64,000 bases of DNA from DATGZH01 sp035297265 (GCA_035297265.1 DATGZH010000060.1:55621-119620), one strand, 5' to 3'; counted from the stretch's first letter, positions 44,067 to 52,782 are shown. Made by a program: numbers and translations. Notes: generated from the sequence alone by a model not told the origin.

Positions 44067-44942
44067 ATGAGCAGGATCGCGGAGCTCCTCGCCAAGGGCC
44101 CCACCTACTCGTTCGAGTTCTTCCCACCGAAGACCGACGAGGAGCAGGCCGTGCTGACCAAGACCCTGCGCGACCTCGAGCCGCTCGAGCCGTCGTTCGT
44201 GTCGGTCACCTACCGCGGCGGCCGGGCCTCGAGGCAGCGCACCTACGACCTCGTGAGGGGGATGCTCCACACGACCCGGCTCAACCCCATGGCCCACCTC
44301 ATCTGCGTGGCCCACACCCGACTCGAGTTGGCCGAGATCCTCGTCGAGTACCGGCAGGCCGGGGTGGACAACCTCCTCGCTCTCGGCGGCGACCCGCCGG
44401 CCGACCCGGCCGACGGGCCCGGCGAGCTCGCCCACGCCATCGAGCTCGTGGAGCTGGCCCGGGCCGTCGGGGGCTTCTCGATCGGGGTCGCCGCCCACCC
44501 GGCCGGCCACCCGACCTCGCCGGACCTGCGGAGCGACCGGGACTACCTGGCGGCCAAGCTCGAACTGGCCGACTTCGCCATCACCCAGTTCTTCTTCGAG
44601 ATCGGTCCCTACGAGCAGCTGGTGGCCGACGTGGCCACCCGAGGCATCGACAAGCCCATCCTGCCGGGCATCATCCCCATCACCGCGCTGAGTTCCGTGC
44701 CGCGGATGGCCACCATGGGTCAGGCGCTACCCGACTGGCTGATAGCCCGCCTCGAGGCGGCCGACGCCGCCGGCGGGAAGGAAGCGGTCCGCCGGGAGGG
44801 CGTCGCCGCGGCCACCGAGCTGTGCCAGGCCCTGCTCGAGATGGGGGCACCGGGGCTGCACTTCTACACGCTCAACCGCTCGAGCGCGACCCGCGAGATC
44901 TACGAGGCCCTCGGCCTCAGCGCAACGATCCCCGCTGAGTAG
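44067..44942 (+). CDS. metF: Methylenetetrahydrofolate reductase
   Basis: A 291-residue FAD enzyme reducing 5,10-methylene-THF to 5-methyl-THF for methionine synthesis. TYSFEFFPPKTDEEQ at the N-terminus, FVSVTYRGGRASRQRT, NLLALGGDPPADP and FAITQFFFE (all folate/FAD-binding blocks), then ILPGIIPITALSSV are typical. The frame is open from ATG 44013, overlapping the cupin, but that extension crosses a terminator-like stem; ATG 44067, just behind TACGCT, gives the family start and is preferred. No clear ribosome site is seen. Confidence 0.92.
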   Translation: MSRIAELLAKGPTYSFEFFPPKTDEEQAVLTKTLRDLEPLEPSFVSVTYRGGRASRQRTYDLVRGMLHTTRLNPMAHLICVAHTRLELAEILVEYRQAGVDNLLALGGDPPADPADGPGELAHAIELVELARAVGGFSIGVAAHPAGHPTSPDLRSDRDYLAAKLELADFAITQFFFEIGPYEQLVADVATRGIDKPILPGIIPITALSSVPRMATMGQALPDWLIARLEAADAAGGKEAVRREGVAAATELCQALLEMGAPGLHFYTLNRSSATREIYEALGLSATIPAE

Positions 44943-45029
44943 CAACGACGCCGAGGGTCGGTACGGCGACGTCGCCAGCTGACGTCGACCCGAGCAGCGC
45001 TTGGCGGTGCTTGGCTACGCTGCGTCGAC

Positions 45030-45611
45030 ATGGTCGTCGTTGCGACCAATCCGACGTCGCTCCCGAGTTCCGATACGCCACGGCCCGTACGCCGGAACCG
45101 GTCGAAGCGCACGGTCATCGTGCTCGCCGCCCTGCTGGCCGTCCTGCTCCTCGTGACCCGGCCATGGCACGGTGCTCCACCAAGGCCGCTCTGGGTCTTC
45201 CGAGGGGCGGCCACGGTCACGAGCCCGACCTCCTCTGGCGCGTCCCAACCTGTTGCCGTCGCGACATCCATGGTGCTGGAGTGTCTCCCGGGAGGCACCG
45301 CCAGCGGGGTGTTCGACACTTCGTACCGCCAAGGCGTCGGGGGGGCGGACAGCACGACTGCCCTCCATGGCACGTTCGTGGTACCTGCTGGGAGCGACGG
45401 CTGTCACGGGGACCTGAGCTTCGTGCCCAACACGCAGCCGAACTTCTGGCAGCTCGTCGCGCTCCGAGTGACGACGAACCGCCAAGGCGGGCGAGTCGTG
45501 ACGGCGACCTTCTCCAATCCCGTTTCGCCGCGGCTGGTCCTGTCGCACGTCTACGCCGACGTACCCGCCGCGCGATTCCACCTCGGGCCCCCTGACGTCA
45601 CGGTTCGTTGA
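45030..45611 (+). CDS. Membrane-anchored exported protein of unknown function
   Basis: A 193-residue protein with a basic N-terminus (RPVRRNRSKR), one transmembrane helix (about 27-43, VIVLAALLAVLLLV) and an exported Thr/Val/Gly-rich domain with two Cys (LECLPGG, DGCHGDL) that could pair. The ATG at 45030 has TACGCT eight bases upstream, identical in spacing to metF, so it may be leaderless. I recognise no family. Codon use looks normal, and the surrounding genes do not suggest a function. Confidence 0.6.
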   Translation: MVVVATNPTSLPSSDTPRPVRRNRSKRTVIVLAALLAVLLLVTRPWHGAPPRPLWVFRGAATVTSPTSSGASQPVAVATSMVLECLPGGTASGVFDTSYRQGVGGADSTTALHGTFVVPAGSDGCHGDLSFVPNTQPNFWQLVALRVTTNRQGGRVVTATFSNPVSPRLVLSHVYADVPAARFHLGPPDVTVR

Positions 45612-45853
45612 CCGGCGGCCACGTCGGGCGGATCAAGCGCATTGAGTCTCGGCCGTCGGGACGTCGGTCATCTGTCAGCTCCGAGGTCCGCCTCTTCCAT
45701 CGATCCTGGTGACGCCAGGTCACGCGTCGGCAAGGTCGCTCAGCTCAACCCGGGAGGGCACGTGCAGGCACCCTCCCGAGCGCAAGCCGGCCCCTGGACG
45801 TTGGCGACCGGCGATTGGGGTGCGAGGTCGCCTCCGCCATAGGCTCCTCAGCC
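45612..45853 (+). promoter_or_regulatory. Upstream region of icd with -10-like box
   Basis: TAGGCT (45840-45845) is followed by eight bases and the icd ATG (45854), matching the leaderless pattern seen at metF. The rest of this 242-base stretch (45612-45840) contains only open frames with atypical composition; nothing else is recognised. Confidence 0.45.
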
Positions 45854-47050
45854 ATGGCTGAACGCATCACGATGGGCGCCGACGGCACCCTCCACGTCCC
45901 GGAGGAGCCGATCATCCCCTACATCGAGGGCGACGGCACCGGGGTCGACATCTGGCCGGCGGCCCAGCTGGTCCTCGACGCCGCGGCGGCCAAGCACGGC
46001 CACAAGGTGGCCTGGAAGGAGGTCCTGGCCGGCCAGAAGGCCTTCGACACGGTCGGGACCTGGCTGCCCGACGAGACGGTGGAGGCCTTCCGGGACCACA
46101 TCATCGGGATCAAGGGCCCGCTGACGACGCCAGTCGGCGGGGGGATCCGCTCGCTCAACGTGGCCCTCCGGCAGATCCTCGACCTGTACGTGTGCCTGCG
46201 CCCCGTGCGCTGGTTTGCCGGCGTCCCCTCGCCCGTGCGTCACCCCGAACTCGTCGACATGGTCATCTTCCGAGAGAACACCGAGGACGTCTACGCCGGC
46301 TACGAGGTGGAGGCCGGCACCCCCGAGGGCGACAAGCTGACCGAGTTCCTCCGGACCGAGATGGGGTGGCCGATCCGCGACGGCTCGGGGATCGGCATCA
46401 AGCCCATCTCCGAGATGGGCAGCAAACGGCTCATCCGGGCGGCCGTCACGTACGCCCTCGAGCACGATCGCCGCTCGGTCACCCTGGTGCACAAGGGGAA
46501 CATCCAGAAGTTCACCGAAGGGGCCTTCCGCAACTGGGGCTACGAGCTCGTGCGCGAGGAGTTCGCCGACGTCGCCGTCGGGTGGGACGACTGCGACGGT
46601 GACCCCGGCGACAAGCTCCTCGTGAAGGACACGATCGCCGACATCACCCTCCAGCAGGTTCTCACCCGACCGGCCGAGTTCGACGTCATCGCCACGACCA
46701 ACCTGAACGGCGACTACCTCTCCGACGCCCTCGCGGCCCAGGTCGGAGGCATCGGCATCGCCCCTGGTGGCAACATCAACTACGTCACCGGGCACGGCGT
46801 CTTCGAGGCGACCCACGGGACGGCCCCGAAGTACGCCGGCCAGGACAAGGTCAACCCGGGCTCGCTCCTCCTGTCAGGGGTCCTCATGTACGAGCACCTG
46901 GGCTGGCGCGACGCGGCGGCCGACATCGTGAAGGCCCTCGAGGCCACGATCGAGGCCAAGATCGTGACCTACGACTTCGCCCGCCTGATGGACGAGGCCA
47001 CCGAGGTGCGCACCTCGGAGTTCGCCCGGGCGATCGTCGACCGACTTTGA
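45854..47050 (+). CDS. icd: Isocitrate dehydrogenase (NADP-type)
   Basis: A 398-residue homodimeric-type beta-decarboxylating dehydrogenase, TCA cycle. IPYIEGDGTGVDIWPAAQLV starts the fold; the substrate loop TPVGGGIRSLNVALRQ has the phosphorylatable Ser equivalent and Arg ligands. VIFRENTEDVYAGYE, LVHKGNIQKFTEGAF, and THGTAPKYAGQDKVNPGSL (cofactor region) are intact; the VNP-region KYAG with Lys/Tyr favours NADP as in E. coli Icd. The frame extends to 45815, but ATG 45854 behind TAGGCT fits the family. mdh follows after 103 bases. Confidence 0.94.
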   Translation: MAERITMGADGTLHVPEEPIIPYIEGDGTGVDIWPAAQLVLDAAAAKHGHKVAWKEVLAGQKAFDTVGTWLPDETVEAFRDHIIGIKGPLTTPVGGGIRSLNVALRQILDLYVCLRPVRWFAGVPSPVRHPELVDMVIFRENTEDVYAGYEVEAGTPEGDKLTEFLRTEMGWPIRDGSGIGIKPISEMGSKRLIRAAVTYALEHDRRSVTLVHKGNIQKFTEGAFRNWGYELVREEFADVAVGWDDCDGDPGDKLLVKDTIADITLQQVLTRPAEFDVIATTNLNGDYLSDALAAQVGGIGIAPGGNINYVTGHGVFEATHGTAPKYAGQDKVNPGSLLLSGVLMYEHLGWRDAAADIVKALEATIEAKIVTYDFARLMDEATEVRTSEFARAIVDRL

Positions 47051-47153
47051 CCTGACGGCTCGCTCACCGGCCGCGAGGAGCGGGCATCTCGGGCGTCGGC
47101 GCAGCTCACCCGTCGTTTCGACGGGATCGGGGGCCCGACCTAACGTGGCCCAC

Positions 47154-48152
47154 ATGGCAGCCAAGCAGCCCGTCCAGGTGACCGTCACCGGCGCAGCCGG
47201 TCAGATCGGCTACTCCCTCCTCTTCCGTCTGGCCTCCGGCGAGGCCTTCGGAGAGGACCAGCCGGTGGTGCTCCGCCTGCTCGAGATCGAGCCGGCCATG
47301 GGGGCGCTCGAAGGCGTGGTCATGGAGCTCGACGACTGCGCTTACCCTCAGCTCCGCGACGTCGTGGCCACGGCCGATCTGAAGACGGCGTTCGACGGGA
47401 CCTCCCTCGCCCTCCTGGTGGGCTCGGTGCCCCGCAAGGCCGGCATGGAGCGGGGCGACCTGCTCTCGGTCAACGGCGGGATCTTCAAGCCCCAGGGGGA
47501 GGCCATCGCCGCCCATGCGGCGGCCGACGTGCGGGTCCTCGTCGTGGGCAACCCGTGCAACACGAACTGCCTGATCGCCCGGTCCCACGCGAAGGACGTC
47601 CCAGCCGACCGCTGGTTCGCCATGACCCGGCTGGACGAGAACCGGGCCAAGGCCCAGCTGGCCGAGAAGGCCGGCGTGGCGGTGGCCTCGGTCACGAACC
47701 TGGCCATCTGGGGGAACCACTCGGCCACCCAGTTCCCGGACTTCGCCCACGCCCGCATCGACGGGATCGCCGTGCCGGAGGTGATCGGCGACACCGCGTG
47801 GCTCCAGGGCGACTTCCTCACCACCGTGCAGAAGCGGGGTGCGGTCATCATCGATGCCCGCGGCGCCTCGTCGGCCGCGTCGGCCGCCAACGCGGCCATC
47901 GACACCGTGCGGTCGCTGCGGACCGAGACTCCGGCCGGGGACTGGTTCTCGGTGGCGGTGACGAGCACCGGCCAGTACGGGATGCCCGAAGGGCTGCAGT
48001 TCGGCTTCCCGGTCCAGGTCGACGGGAAGGGTGCGTGGACGGTGGCCGGCGGCCTCGAGCACGACGCCTTCGCCACGGACCGCATCAGGATCACCACCGA
48101 GGAGCTCGAGGCCGAGCGGGCCGAGGTCCGCTCCCTCGGGCTCATCGAGTAG
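47154..48152 (+). CDS. mdh: Malate dehydrogenase
   Basis: A 332-residue NAD malate dehydrogenase of the cytosolic-type group found in Actinomycetota. NAD loop VTVTGAAGQIGYSLLFRLA, substrate Arg region LLVGSVPRKAGMERGD, VVGNPCNTNCLI, MTRLDENRAKAQLAEKAG and catalytic His in IWGNHSATQFPD are present. Start ATG 47154 has TAACGT seven bases upstream (leaderless candidate); GTG 47145 is an unlikely alternative. It oxidises malate to oxaloacetate, completing with sucCD, icd and sdhCAB most of the local TCA set. Confidence 0.95.
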   Translation: MAAKQPVQVTVTGAAGQIGYSLLFRLASGEAFGEDQPVVLRLLEIEPAMGALEGVVMELDDCAYPQLRDVVATADLKTAFDGTSLALLVGSVPRKAGMERGDLLSVNGGIFKPQGEAIAAHAAADVRVLVVGNPCNTNCLIARSHAKDVPADRWFAMTRLDENRAKAQLAEKAGVAVASVTNLAIWGNHSATQFPDFAHARIDGIAVPEVIGDTAWLQGDFLTTVQKRGAVIIDARGASSAASAANAAIDTVRSLRTETPAGDWFSVAVTSTGQYGMPEGLQFGFPVQVDGKGAWTVAGGLEHDAFATDRIRITTEELEAERAEVRSLGLIE

Positions 48153-48218
48153 GGCGCGGCACCGCTGTCGGCCGTCAGGCCATCGGGTTGACGTCGCCCG
48201 CCCGAGGCGGGCAGGGCG

Positions 48219-48431
48219 TCAGGAGCTGAGCGAGACCGGGAGCTCCATCCCGGCTTGCTTCAAGAACGTGAGCCGCTTGGTCAAGGTCGCCTGCCAGACG
48301 TTCAGATCCTCGTCGAACTGAGGGCGGTTGCCCTCCTCGCAAGCGTGCTCGAGATCGTCGAACGCCGCGTCCTCGGCGTCGAGCAGCTGGCGATACTTGA
48401 GAAGGAAGTGATCGTCGATCGGCTGCAACAC
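48219..48431 (-). CDS. Small helical protein of unknown function
   Basis: A 70-residue acidic protein starting at GTG 48431, four bases after an AAGGAGG site. It looks like two long amphipathic helices: HFLLKYRQLLDAEDAAFDDL and NVWQATLTKRLTFLKQAG, separated by EEGNRPQFDED, with potential to pair as a helical hairpin. No Cys, no signal, no known family. It is convergent with mdh (67 bases apart) and probably monocistronic. Confidence 0.6.
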   Translation of the reverse strand: MLQPIDDHFLLKYRQLLDAEDAAFDDLEHACEEGNRPQFDEDLNVWQATLTKRLTFLKQAGMELPVSLSS

Positions 48432-48643
48432 ATGGCCTCCTTGTCATAGGCCCGGCGCCGCGGGCCGCTCGGAACCGAGCCTACCGCCGGCCTCTTCGGC
48501 CTGTCCCGGTGGGAGCCCCGTTCTGCCCCATATGCAGGGATTTTGCAACGAGAGTGCCTCGGACCCGCAACGTGACGCCACGACCGGCCCGGGCTCCGCC
48601 CCGGTCCCGGCGATAGCGTGCGGACGACCCGAAGGAGGTGGCC

Positions 48644-49876
48644 GTGACCAAGCTGAGCGTGGAGACCGAGGCCGGGGCGGTGGGCCTCGACGGGGAGCGG
48701 CTCGAGCGGATCGACCGTCACTTCCGCGAGTACGTCGACGACGGGCGCCTGCCCGGCTGGACGATCGTGGTGGCCCGGCGGGGCAAGGTGGCCCACCTCT
48801 CCTCCTACGGGATGCGCGACGTCGAGGCGGGTCTGGCAGTCGAGCCCGACACGATCTTCCGCCTGTACTCGATGACCAAGCCGGTCACCTCGGTGGCGGC
48901 GATGATGCTCTACGAAGAGGGTCTCTTCGAGCTGAAGGAGCCGGTCCACCGCTTCCTGCCGTCGTTCCGTGACCAGCGCGTCTACCAGCGGGGGTCCGCC
49001 TTCGATCCGGTGACCCTCCCGTCGCCCGAGCCCATGCGGATGTGGCACCTCCTCAGCCACACCTCGGGCCTGACCTACCCGTTCTTCTACGCCCACCCGG
49101 TCGACGCCATCTACCGCGCGGCCGGCTTCGACTACGGGAAGGTACCCGACCTCGATCTGGCCCAGGCCGCCGACCTCTGGGGCACGTTCCCGCTGCTCTT
49201 CGTGCCCGGGACCGAGTGGAACTACTCGGTCTCGACCGACGTGCTCGGGCGGGTGGTCGAGGTGCTCTCGGGCCAGACCCTCGACGCCTTCTTCGCCGAG
49301 CGCATCTTCGCCCCGCTCGGCATGGCGGACACCGGGTTCTCGGTCCCCGAGGAGGACCATGGCCGGCTGGCCGCTCTCTACAACCTGGCGCCGAAGCGCA
49401 CGTTCGCCCGGGCCGAGGGGGAGGGTCGCCAGGTGCTCAGCCCGCCGAAGATGCTGTCGGGCGGCGGCGGCCTCGTCGGCACCGCCCACGACTACCACCG
49501 CTTCGTGCAGATGCTCGTCGGCGAGGGTGCGCTCGACGGCGTGCGGCTGCTCTCACCCCGCACGCTGCAGCTGATGACGACCAACCACCTGCCCGGCGGG
49601 GCCACGCTCGAGGAGGTGGGCCGGCCCCTCTTCTCCGAAACGACGTTCGACGGCACCGGCTTCGGCCTCGGCTTCTCGGTGCTGCTCGACCCGGCCGTCT
49701 CCAAGACCATGGGCTCGAAGGGCCTCTACGCCTGGGGCGGCGCGGCCAGCACGGCCTTCTGGGTCGACCCGGCGGAGGAGCTGACTGCGCTCTTCTTCAC
49801 CCAGCTCGTCCCGTCGGGCTCCTACCCGATCAGGAGTGAGCTCCAGCAGCTCGTGTACCAGGCCGTCGTGGCCTGA
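48644..49876 (+). CDS. Serine hydrolase, class C beta-lactamase-like (esterase/DD-peptidase fold)
   Basis: A 410-residue protein of the class C beta-lactamase/penicillin-binding-protein-like family. The nucleophile is S76 in LYSMTKPVTSV (SxxK); the second motif is WNYSVSTDVLG (YxS form of YxN); GSKGLYAWGGAAS near the end is the KTG-equivalent (here WGG). WGG-type members are usually esterases such as EstB. No signal peptide is visible, so it is probably cytoplasmic. GTG 48644 is chosen with AAGGAGGTGG upstream; GTG 48638 overlaps that site. Confidence 0.85.
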   Translation: MTKLSVETEAGAVGLDGERLERIDRHFREYVDDGRLPGWTIVVARRGKVAHLSSYGMRDVEAGLAVEPDTIFRLYSMTKPVTSVAAMMLYEEGLFELKEPVHRFLPSFRDQRVYQRGSAFDPVTLPSPEPMRMWHLLSHTSGLTYPFFYAHPVDAIYRAAGFDYGKVPDLDLAQAADLWGTFPLLFVPGTEWNYSVSTDVLGRVVEVLSGQTLDAFFAERIFAPLGMADTGFSVPEEDHGRLAALYNLAPKRTFARAEGEGRQVLSPPKMLSGGGGLVGTAHDYHRFVQMLVGEGALDGVRLLSPRTLQLMTTNHLPGGATLEEVGRPLFSETTFDGTGFGLGFSVLLDPAVSKTMGSKGLYAWGGAASTAFWVDPAEELTALFFTQLVPSGSYPIRSELQQLVYQAVVA

Positions 49877-49889
49877 GCCGGCGGGTGGC

Positions 49890-50071
49890 GGCCCCGGTGG
49901 GCTTGCTGCGGCCATCGCGGCCCGACGCCGGACCACCAGGTAGGAGCCCCAGCCGACGGCGAGCACCAGCCAGCAGCTGATCAGGCGGTCGACGAGCACC
50001 GAGGCGACGGCGTGGGTGGCGGGCACGTGCACCGCCCCGAGCGCCCCCGCGAGGGCGGCTTCGACCGCGGC
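49890..50071 (-). pseudogene. C-terminal remnant of a lysylphosphatidylglycerol-synthase-like (UPF0104) membrane protein
   Basis: Reading on beyond the stop of the gene at 50072, the same frame gives AAVEAALAGALGAVHVPATH, then a run AVASVLVDRLISCWLVLAVG, then WGSYLVVRRR. This matches my knowledge of the last two helices of LPG-synthase/AglD-type flippase-like proteins (GAVEAAL...G.P...A..VLLYRLISFW...GW..Y). The first 250 or so residues are missing and there is no start, so it is a fragment left by a deletion or fusion at the 50072 stop. The right end is approximate. Confidence 0.5.
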
Positions 50072-50644
50072 TCAGACCGAGGCGTTCCGGCCGAGGACGG
50101 CGAGCAGCCGGGCGGCGGGCGGGGCCGAGGCGGGCAGCTCGACCGGCGTGCCGAACATCCCGCTGGCCGCGAGCAGCTCGGCCTGCGGGGCCACCACCTC
50201 GAGGCAGGCCTCGGCCAGCCGCGCGTCGAGCGTCGGATCCTGCCCGGTGGCCTCGGCGAGGTCCCACCCGTGGACGAAGACGTCGATGAAACGGTGCCCC
50301 GCGTAGAGGGAGCCGGGGACCGGGCCGTAGGAGACGGCACAGGGGGCGTCGAGGGCACCGGGGGCCTCGAAGGCCGCGCCGGCGGCCTCGGCCGACCGGT
50401 CGTAGGCGGTGAGGGGGTCGCCGCCGAGCACGTCGCCGTCGAGCCTCGAGCCCACCGCCTCGATCGTGGCCCCCGCCGAGAGGGCGGCGGCCCACCAGTT
50501 CCCGGCGACCACGTGGTTCAGGAGCTCCCGGGCGTCCCAGCCCTCGCAGGGGCTCGGCGCGTCCCAGCGGTCCGCTGGCACGCCGGCCACGATCTTTCGG
50601 GTGCCCGCGAGGGCCTGCCGGTGCAGTTGGGCGATGTCGGCCAC
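50072..50644 (-). CDS. TIGR03086/DinB-like metal-binding protein (mycothiol-type transferase fold)
   Basis: A 190-residue helical-bundle protein of the mycothiol maleylpyruvate isomerase-type DinB group. The N-terminal metal-site motif CEGWDARELLNHVVAGNWW contains the first His; GHRFIDVFVHGWDLAEATG contains the later His pair and the conserved GWD. Relatives bind a divalent metal and some use mycothiol; the reaction is unknown. GTG 50644 has GGAAGGGGAC-like purines upstream. It starts 16 bases after the NTF2-like gene at 50661, with which it forms an operon. Its stop abuts the flippase remnant. Confidence 0.8.
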   Translation of the reverse strand: MADIAQLHRQALAGTRKIVAGVPADRWDAPSPCEGWDARELLNHVVAGNWWAAALSAGATIEAVGSRLDGDVLGGDPLTAYDRSAEAAGAAFEAPGALDAPCAVSYGPVPGSLYAGHRFIDVFVHGWDLAEATGQDPTLDARLAEACLEVVAPQAELLAASGMFGTPVELPASAPPAARLLAVLGRNASV

Positions 50645-50660
50645 GGCCGTCCCCTTCCGT

Positions 50661-51029
50661 TCAGCCCTTCACGTAGGACAGCTTCTCGGCGACCTTGCCG
50701 TCGCGCACGGTGAACAGGTCGACGCCCCGGACGTGCCCGTCCCCCCACGTGTAGCGCCAGCGCTGCACCACCCGGTCGTCGGCGGCGAAGGTCTCCTCGG
50801 CCTCGAACGTGGCGCCGACGTCGTCGAAGATGGGCTGCCACGCGGCCCGGACGGCGGCCCGGCCGACGTGGCGCGACCCGTCGGGCGCTGGGCCGGTGCT
50901 GTCGAAGACGCAGTCGTCGGTCGTGAGGGCGAGGGTGGCGTCGAGGTCGTGGGCCCCCCAGGCGGCGCCGAAGGCCTCGACCACCTGCAGCGCCCCGGCT
51001 GTCCCGACGGAGCTCGTCGTCTCTGCCAT
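50661..51029 (-). CDS. SnoaL-like/NTF2-fold protein
   Basis: A 122-residue NTF2-fold protein. VVEAFGAAWGAHDLDATLAL, the D/F/Gly strand block CVFDSTGPAPDG and the terminal VRGVDLFTVRDGKVAEKLSY are typical of the SnoaL-like family. ATG 51029 follows AGGAGGTGG. It is divergent from the TetR gene across an 18-bp palindrome (51094-51111), so it is probably the regulator's main target, together with the DinB-like gene. Confidence 0.8.
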   Translation of the reverse strand: MAETTSSVGTAGALQVVEAFGAAWGAHDLDATLALTTDDCVFDSTGPAPDGSRHVGRAAVRAAWQPIFDDVGATFEAEETFAADDRVVQRWRYTWGDGHVRGVDLFTVRDGKVAEKLSYVKG

Positions 51030-51093
51030 GGCCCACCACCTCCTGCTCGAGAGCCCGCATCGGGGACCCGTTCCCGCACGGCTGGTAGCATCC

Positions 51094-51111
51094 TTACCTA
51101 CTAGTAGGTAA
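51094..51111. promoter_or_regulatory. 18-bp perfect palindrome, probable TetR operator
   Basis: TTACCTACTAGTAGGTAA is its own exact reverse complement. It lies in the 105-base gap between the minus-strand NTF2-like gene and the plus-strand TetR gene, a position and symmetry typical of a TetR-family dimer binding site that controls both promoters. Confidence 0.75.
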
Positions 51112-51134
51112 GAGTCAACACCGACGGAGGCGCA

Positions 51135-51779
51135 GTGGCCGAGGAGCGCAGGGACGGCGACGCCGGGACGGCGACGCAGATCCTCGACGTGGCCGAGCGG
51201 CTCGTGCAGCAGCAGGGCTACCAGGGGTTCAGCTATGCCGACGTGGCGGGCGAGCTCGGCCTCACGAAGGCCGCCCTCCACTACCACTTCGCCAGCAAGG
51301 CCGAGCTCGGCGAAGCGCTGATCGAGCGCTACTCGTCGCGCTTCATGGCCTCGCTCGACTCGCTCGACCAGGAGGCGCCCGACGCCCGGGCCAAGCTCGC
51401 CGGCTACGTCCGCCGCTACGTCGACGTGGTCCGGGCCGACCGCCTCTGCCTCTGCGGCATGCTCGCCGCCGAGTACCGGATGCTGCCCGCACCGATGCGC
51501 GAGGCGGTCGTCGCCTTCTTCGAGGCCAACGAGGCCTGGTTGACCGGGGTGCTCGACGAAGGCGTGCGGTCCGGCCAGCTCCACCTCCGGGCCCCGGCCG
51601 ACGAGACGGCCCGGTTGCTCGTCGGCGGGCTCGAGGGGGCCATGCTCGTGGGCCGTCCGACCGGCGACGCCCGCCGGTTCGAGGCGCTGGCCCACCGGCT
51701 CGTCGACGAGCTGACTGCGCCCGCCGTGGCCGGGCGGCGCGGTCAGGCCCAGGGGAGGGCTGTTCGGGTGCCCCAGTAG
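51135..51779 (+). CDS. TetR/AcrR family transcriptional regulator
   Basis: A 214-residue repressor. The N-terminal HTH (about 16-62) contains ILDVAERLVQQQGYQGFSYA, DVAGELGLTKAALHYHFAS and KAELGEALIERY, all classic TetR positions. The C-terminal ligand domain (LAGYVRRYVDVVRADRLCLC to the end) resembles the AcrR/TetR_C group acting on small hydrophobic effectors. GTG 51135 has GGAGGCGCA upstream. The 18-bp palindrome 23 bases upstream suggests autorepression. The last 37 bases overlap the convergent aldo/keto reductase gene. Confidence 0.9.
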   Translation: MAEERRDGDAGTATQILDVAERLVQQQGYQGFSYADVAGELGLTKAALHYHFASKAELGEALIERYSSRFMASLDSLDQEAPDARAKLAGYVRRYVDVVRADRLCLCGMLAAEYRMLPAPMREAVVAFFEANEAWLTGVLDEGVRSGQLHLRAPADETARLLVGGLEGAMLVGRPTGDARRFEALAHRLVDELTAPAVAGRRGQAQGRAVRVPQ

Positions 51780-52738
51780 GCCTCGGGGTCCTCGGCCAGC
51801 GCCCCGAGCTCGGCCCGGTCCTCGTCGTCGAGGTCCAGCTCCCGGGCGCCCAGGTTGCTCTCGAGCTGCGCGGGGGTCACCGCCCCCGACAGCACGGCCG
51901 AGACGAACGGCTGGTCCAGCACGGCGGCGAGGGCCACCTGGTCGGCCGATGCGCCGCGGCGTTGCGCCACCCGGTCGAGGGGAGCCCGGACCGGGCCGGG
52001 CCCGTGGGCCGTGAGGCGGCCGTTGGCCACCGCCTCTTTCACGAGGACCCCCCAGCCGGCGCCGGCCGCTTCGGCGAGGGCGGGGCCGACCGAGGGCTCG
52101 AGCACGTTCCAGGTGGCTTGGACGCAGCCGAACGGGTTGGTGCCGTCCACCTCCACCTCGAGGGCCCGCCGGACCACCTCGGGCTGCCGCGGTCCGCTCA
52201 CCGAGAGGCCCACCACCGTGCCCTGGCTCCCGAGCTCGGCCAGCGCACCGAGGACCGCACGGTCGTCGAGCACCCCGCTCTCCAAGGTGGCCGAGTGGAT
52301 CTGGTAGAGGCGGAGGTGACCGTCGAGGAGGGCGAAGGACTCCGACCGCTGCTGCTCGAACGCCGCCAAGCTGTGGTCCTTCACCTCGTTGACCGTTGCG
52401 TCCATCCGCCAGTCCCCGACGTAGCGGTAGCCCCACTTCGAGCCGACCGTGACCGATCCGGGGGCGAGCCCCCGGGCCTCGAGCCACGAGGCCAGGAAGG
52501 CCTCGGCCCGCCCGTAGGACCGGGCGGCGTCGACGTAGCGCACGCCGGCCGCGTAGGCCGCGTCGAGCACCGCGTGGGCCCGGCGTTCCATGCGGCCCGT
52601 GGACCGGTCGACCCCGAGGTCCTCGTGCCGCCCGAGATCGATGTACGCCGGCCGGCCCAGGGCGGCCAGGCCCAGACCGAGCACGGTCACGGTCAGCCCG
52701 GTGGACCCGAGCGGACGCGTGGGGAGGTCGCCCGTCAC
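51743..52738 (-). CDS. Aldo/keto reductase
   Basis: A 331-residue (alpha/beta)8 NADPH-dependent reductase. Residue blocks RPLGSTGLTVTVLGLGLAAL, YVDAARSYGRAEAFLASWLE (Asp and Tyr of the catalytic set), VTVGSKWGYRYVG (Lys) and LRLYQIHSATLE (His) match the AKR fold. GTG 52738 gives the family start; the frame to 53185 shadows the cyclase gene. No strong ribosome site is seen. Its 3' end overlaps the tetR gene end by 37 bases on the opposite strand. Confidence 0.85.
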   Translation of the reverse strand: MTGDLPTRPLGSTGLTVTVLGLGLAALGRPAYIDLGRHEDLGVDRSTGRMERRAHAVLDAAYAAGVRYVDAARSYGRAEAFLASWLEARGLAPGSVTVGSKWGYRYVGDWRMDATVNEVKDHSLAAFEQQRSESFALLDGHLRLYQIHSATLESGVLDDRAVLGALAELGSQGTVVGLSVSGPRQPEVVRRALEVEVDGTNPFGCVQATWNVLEPSVGPALAEAAGAGWGVLVKEAVANGRLTAHGPGPVRAPLDRVAQRRGASADQVALAAVLDQPFVSAVLSGAVTPAQLESNLGARELDLDDEDRAELGALAEDPEAYWGTRTALPWA

Positions 52739-52782
52739 GCCGCCAGGTTGGCAGGTCCGGCGACCGGCCGGCTCCGCCGTGT

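Noticed and set aside
49553..50032. 160-residue minus-strand frame as a complete membrane protein
   Set aside because: Only its first 45 or so residues look like membrane helices; the rest is antisense to the serine hydrolase, so it is reported as a remnant instead.
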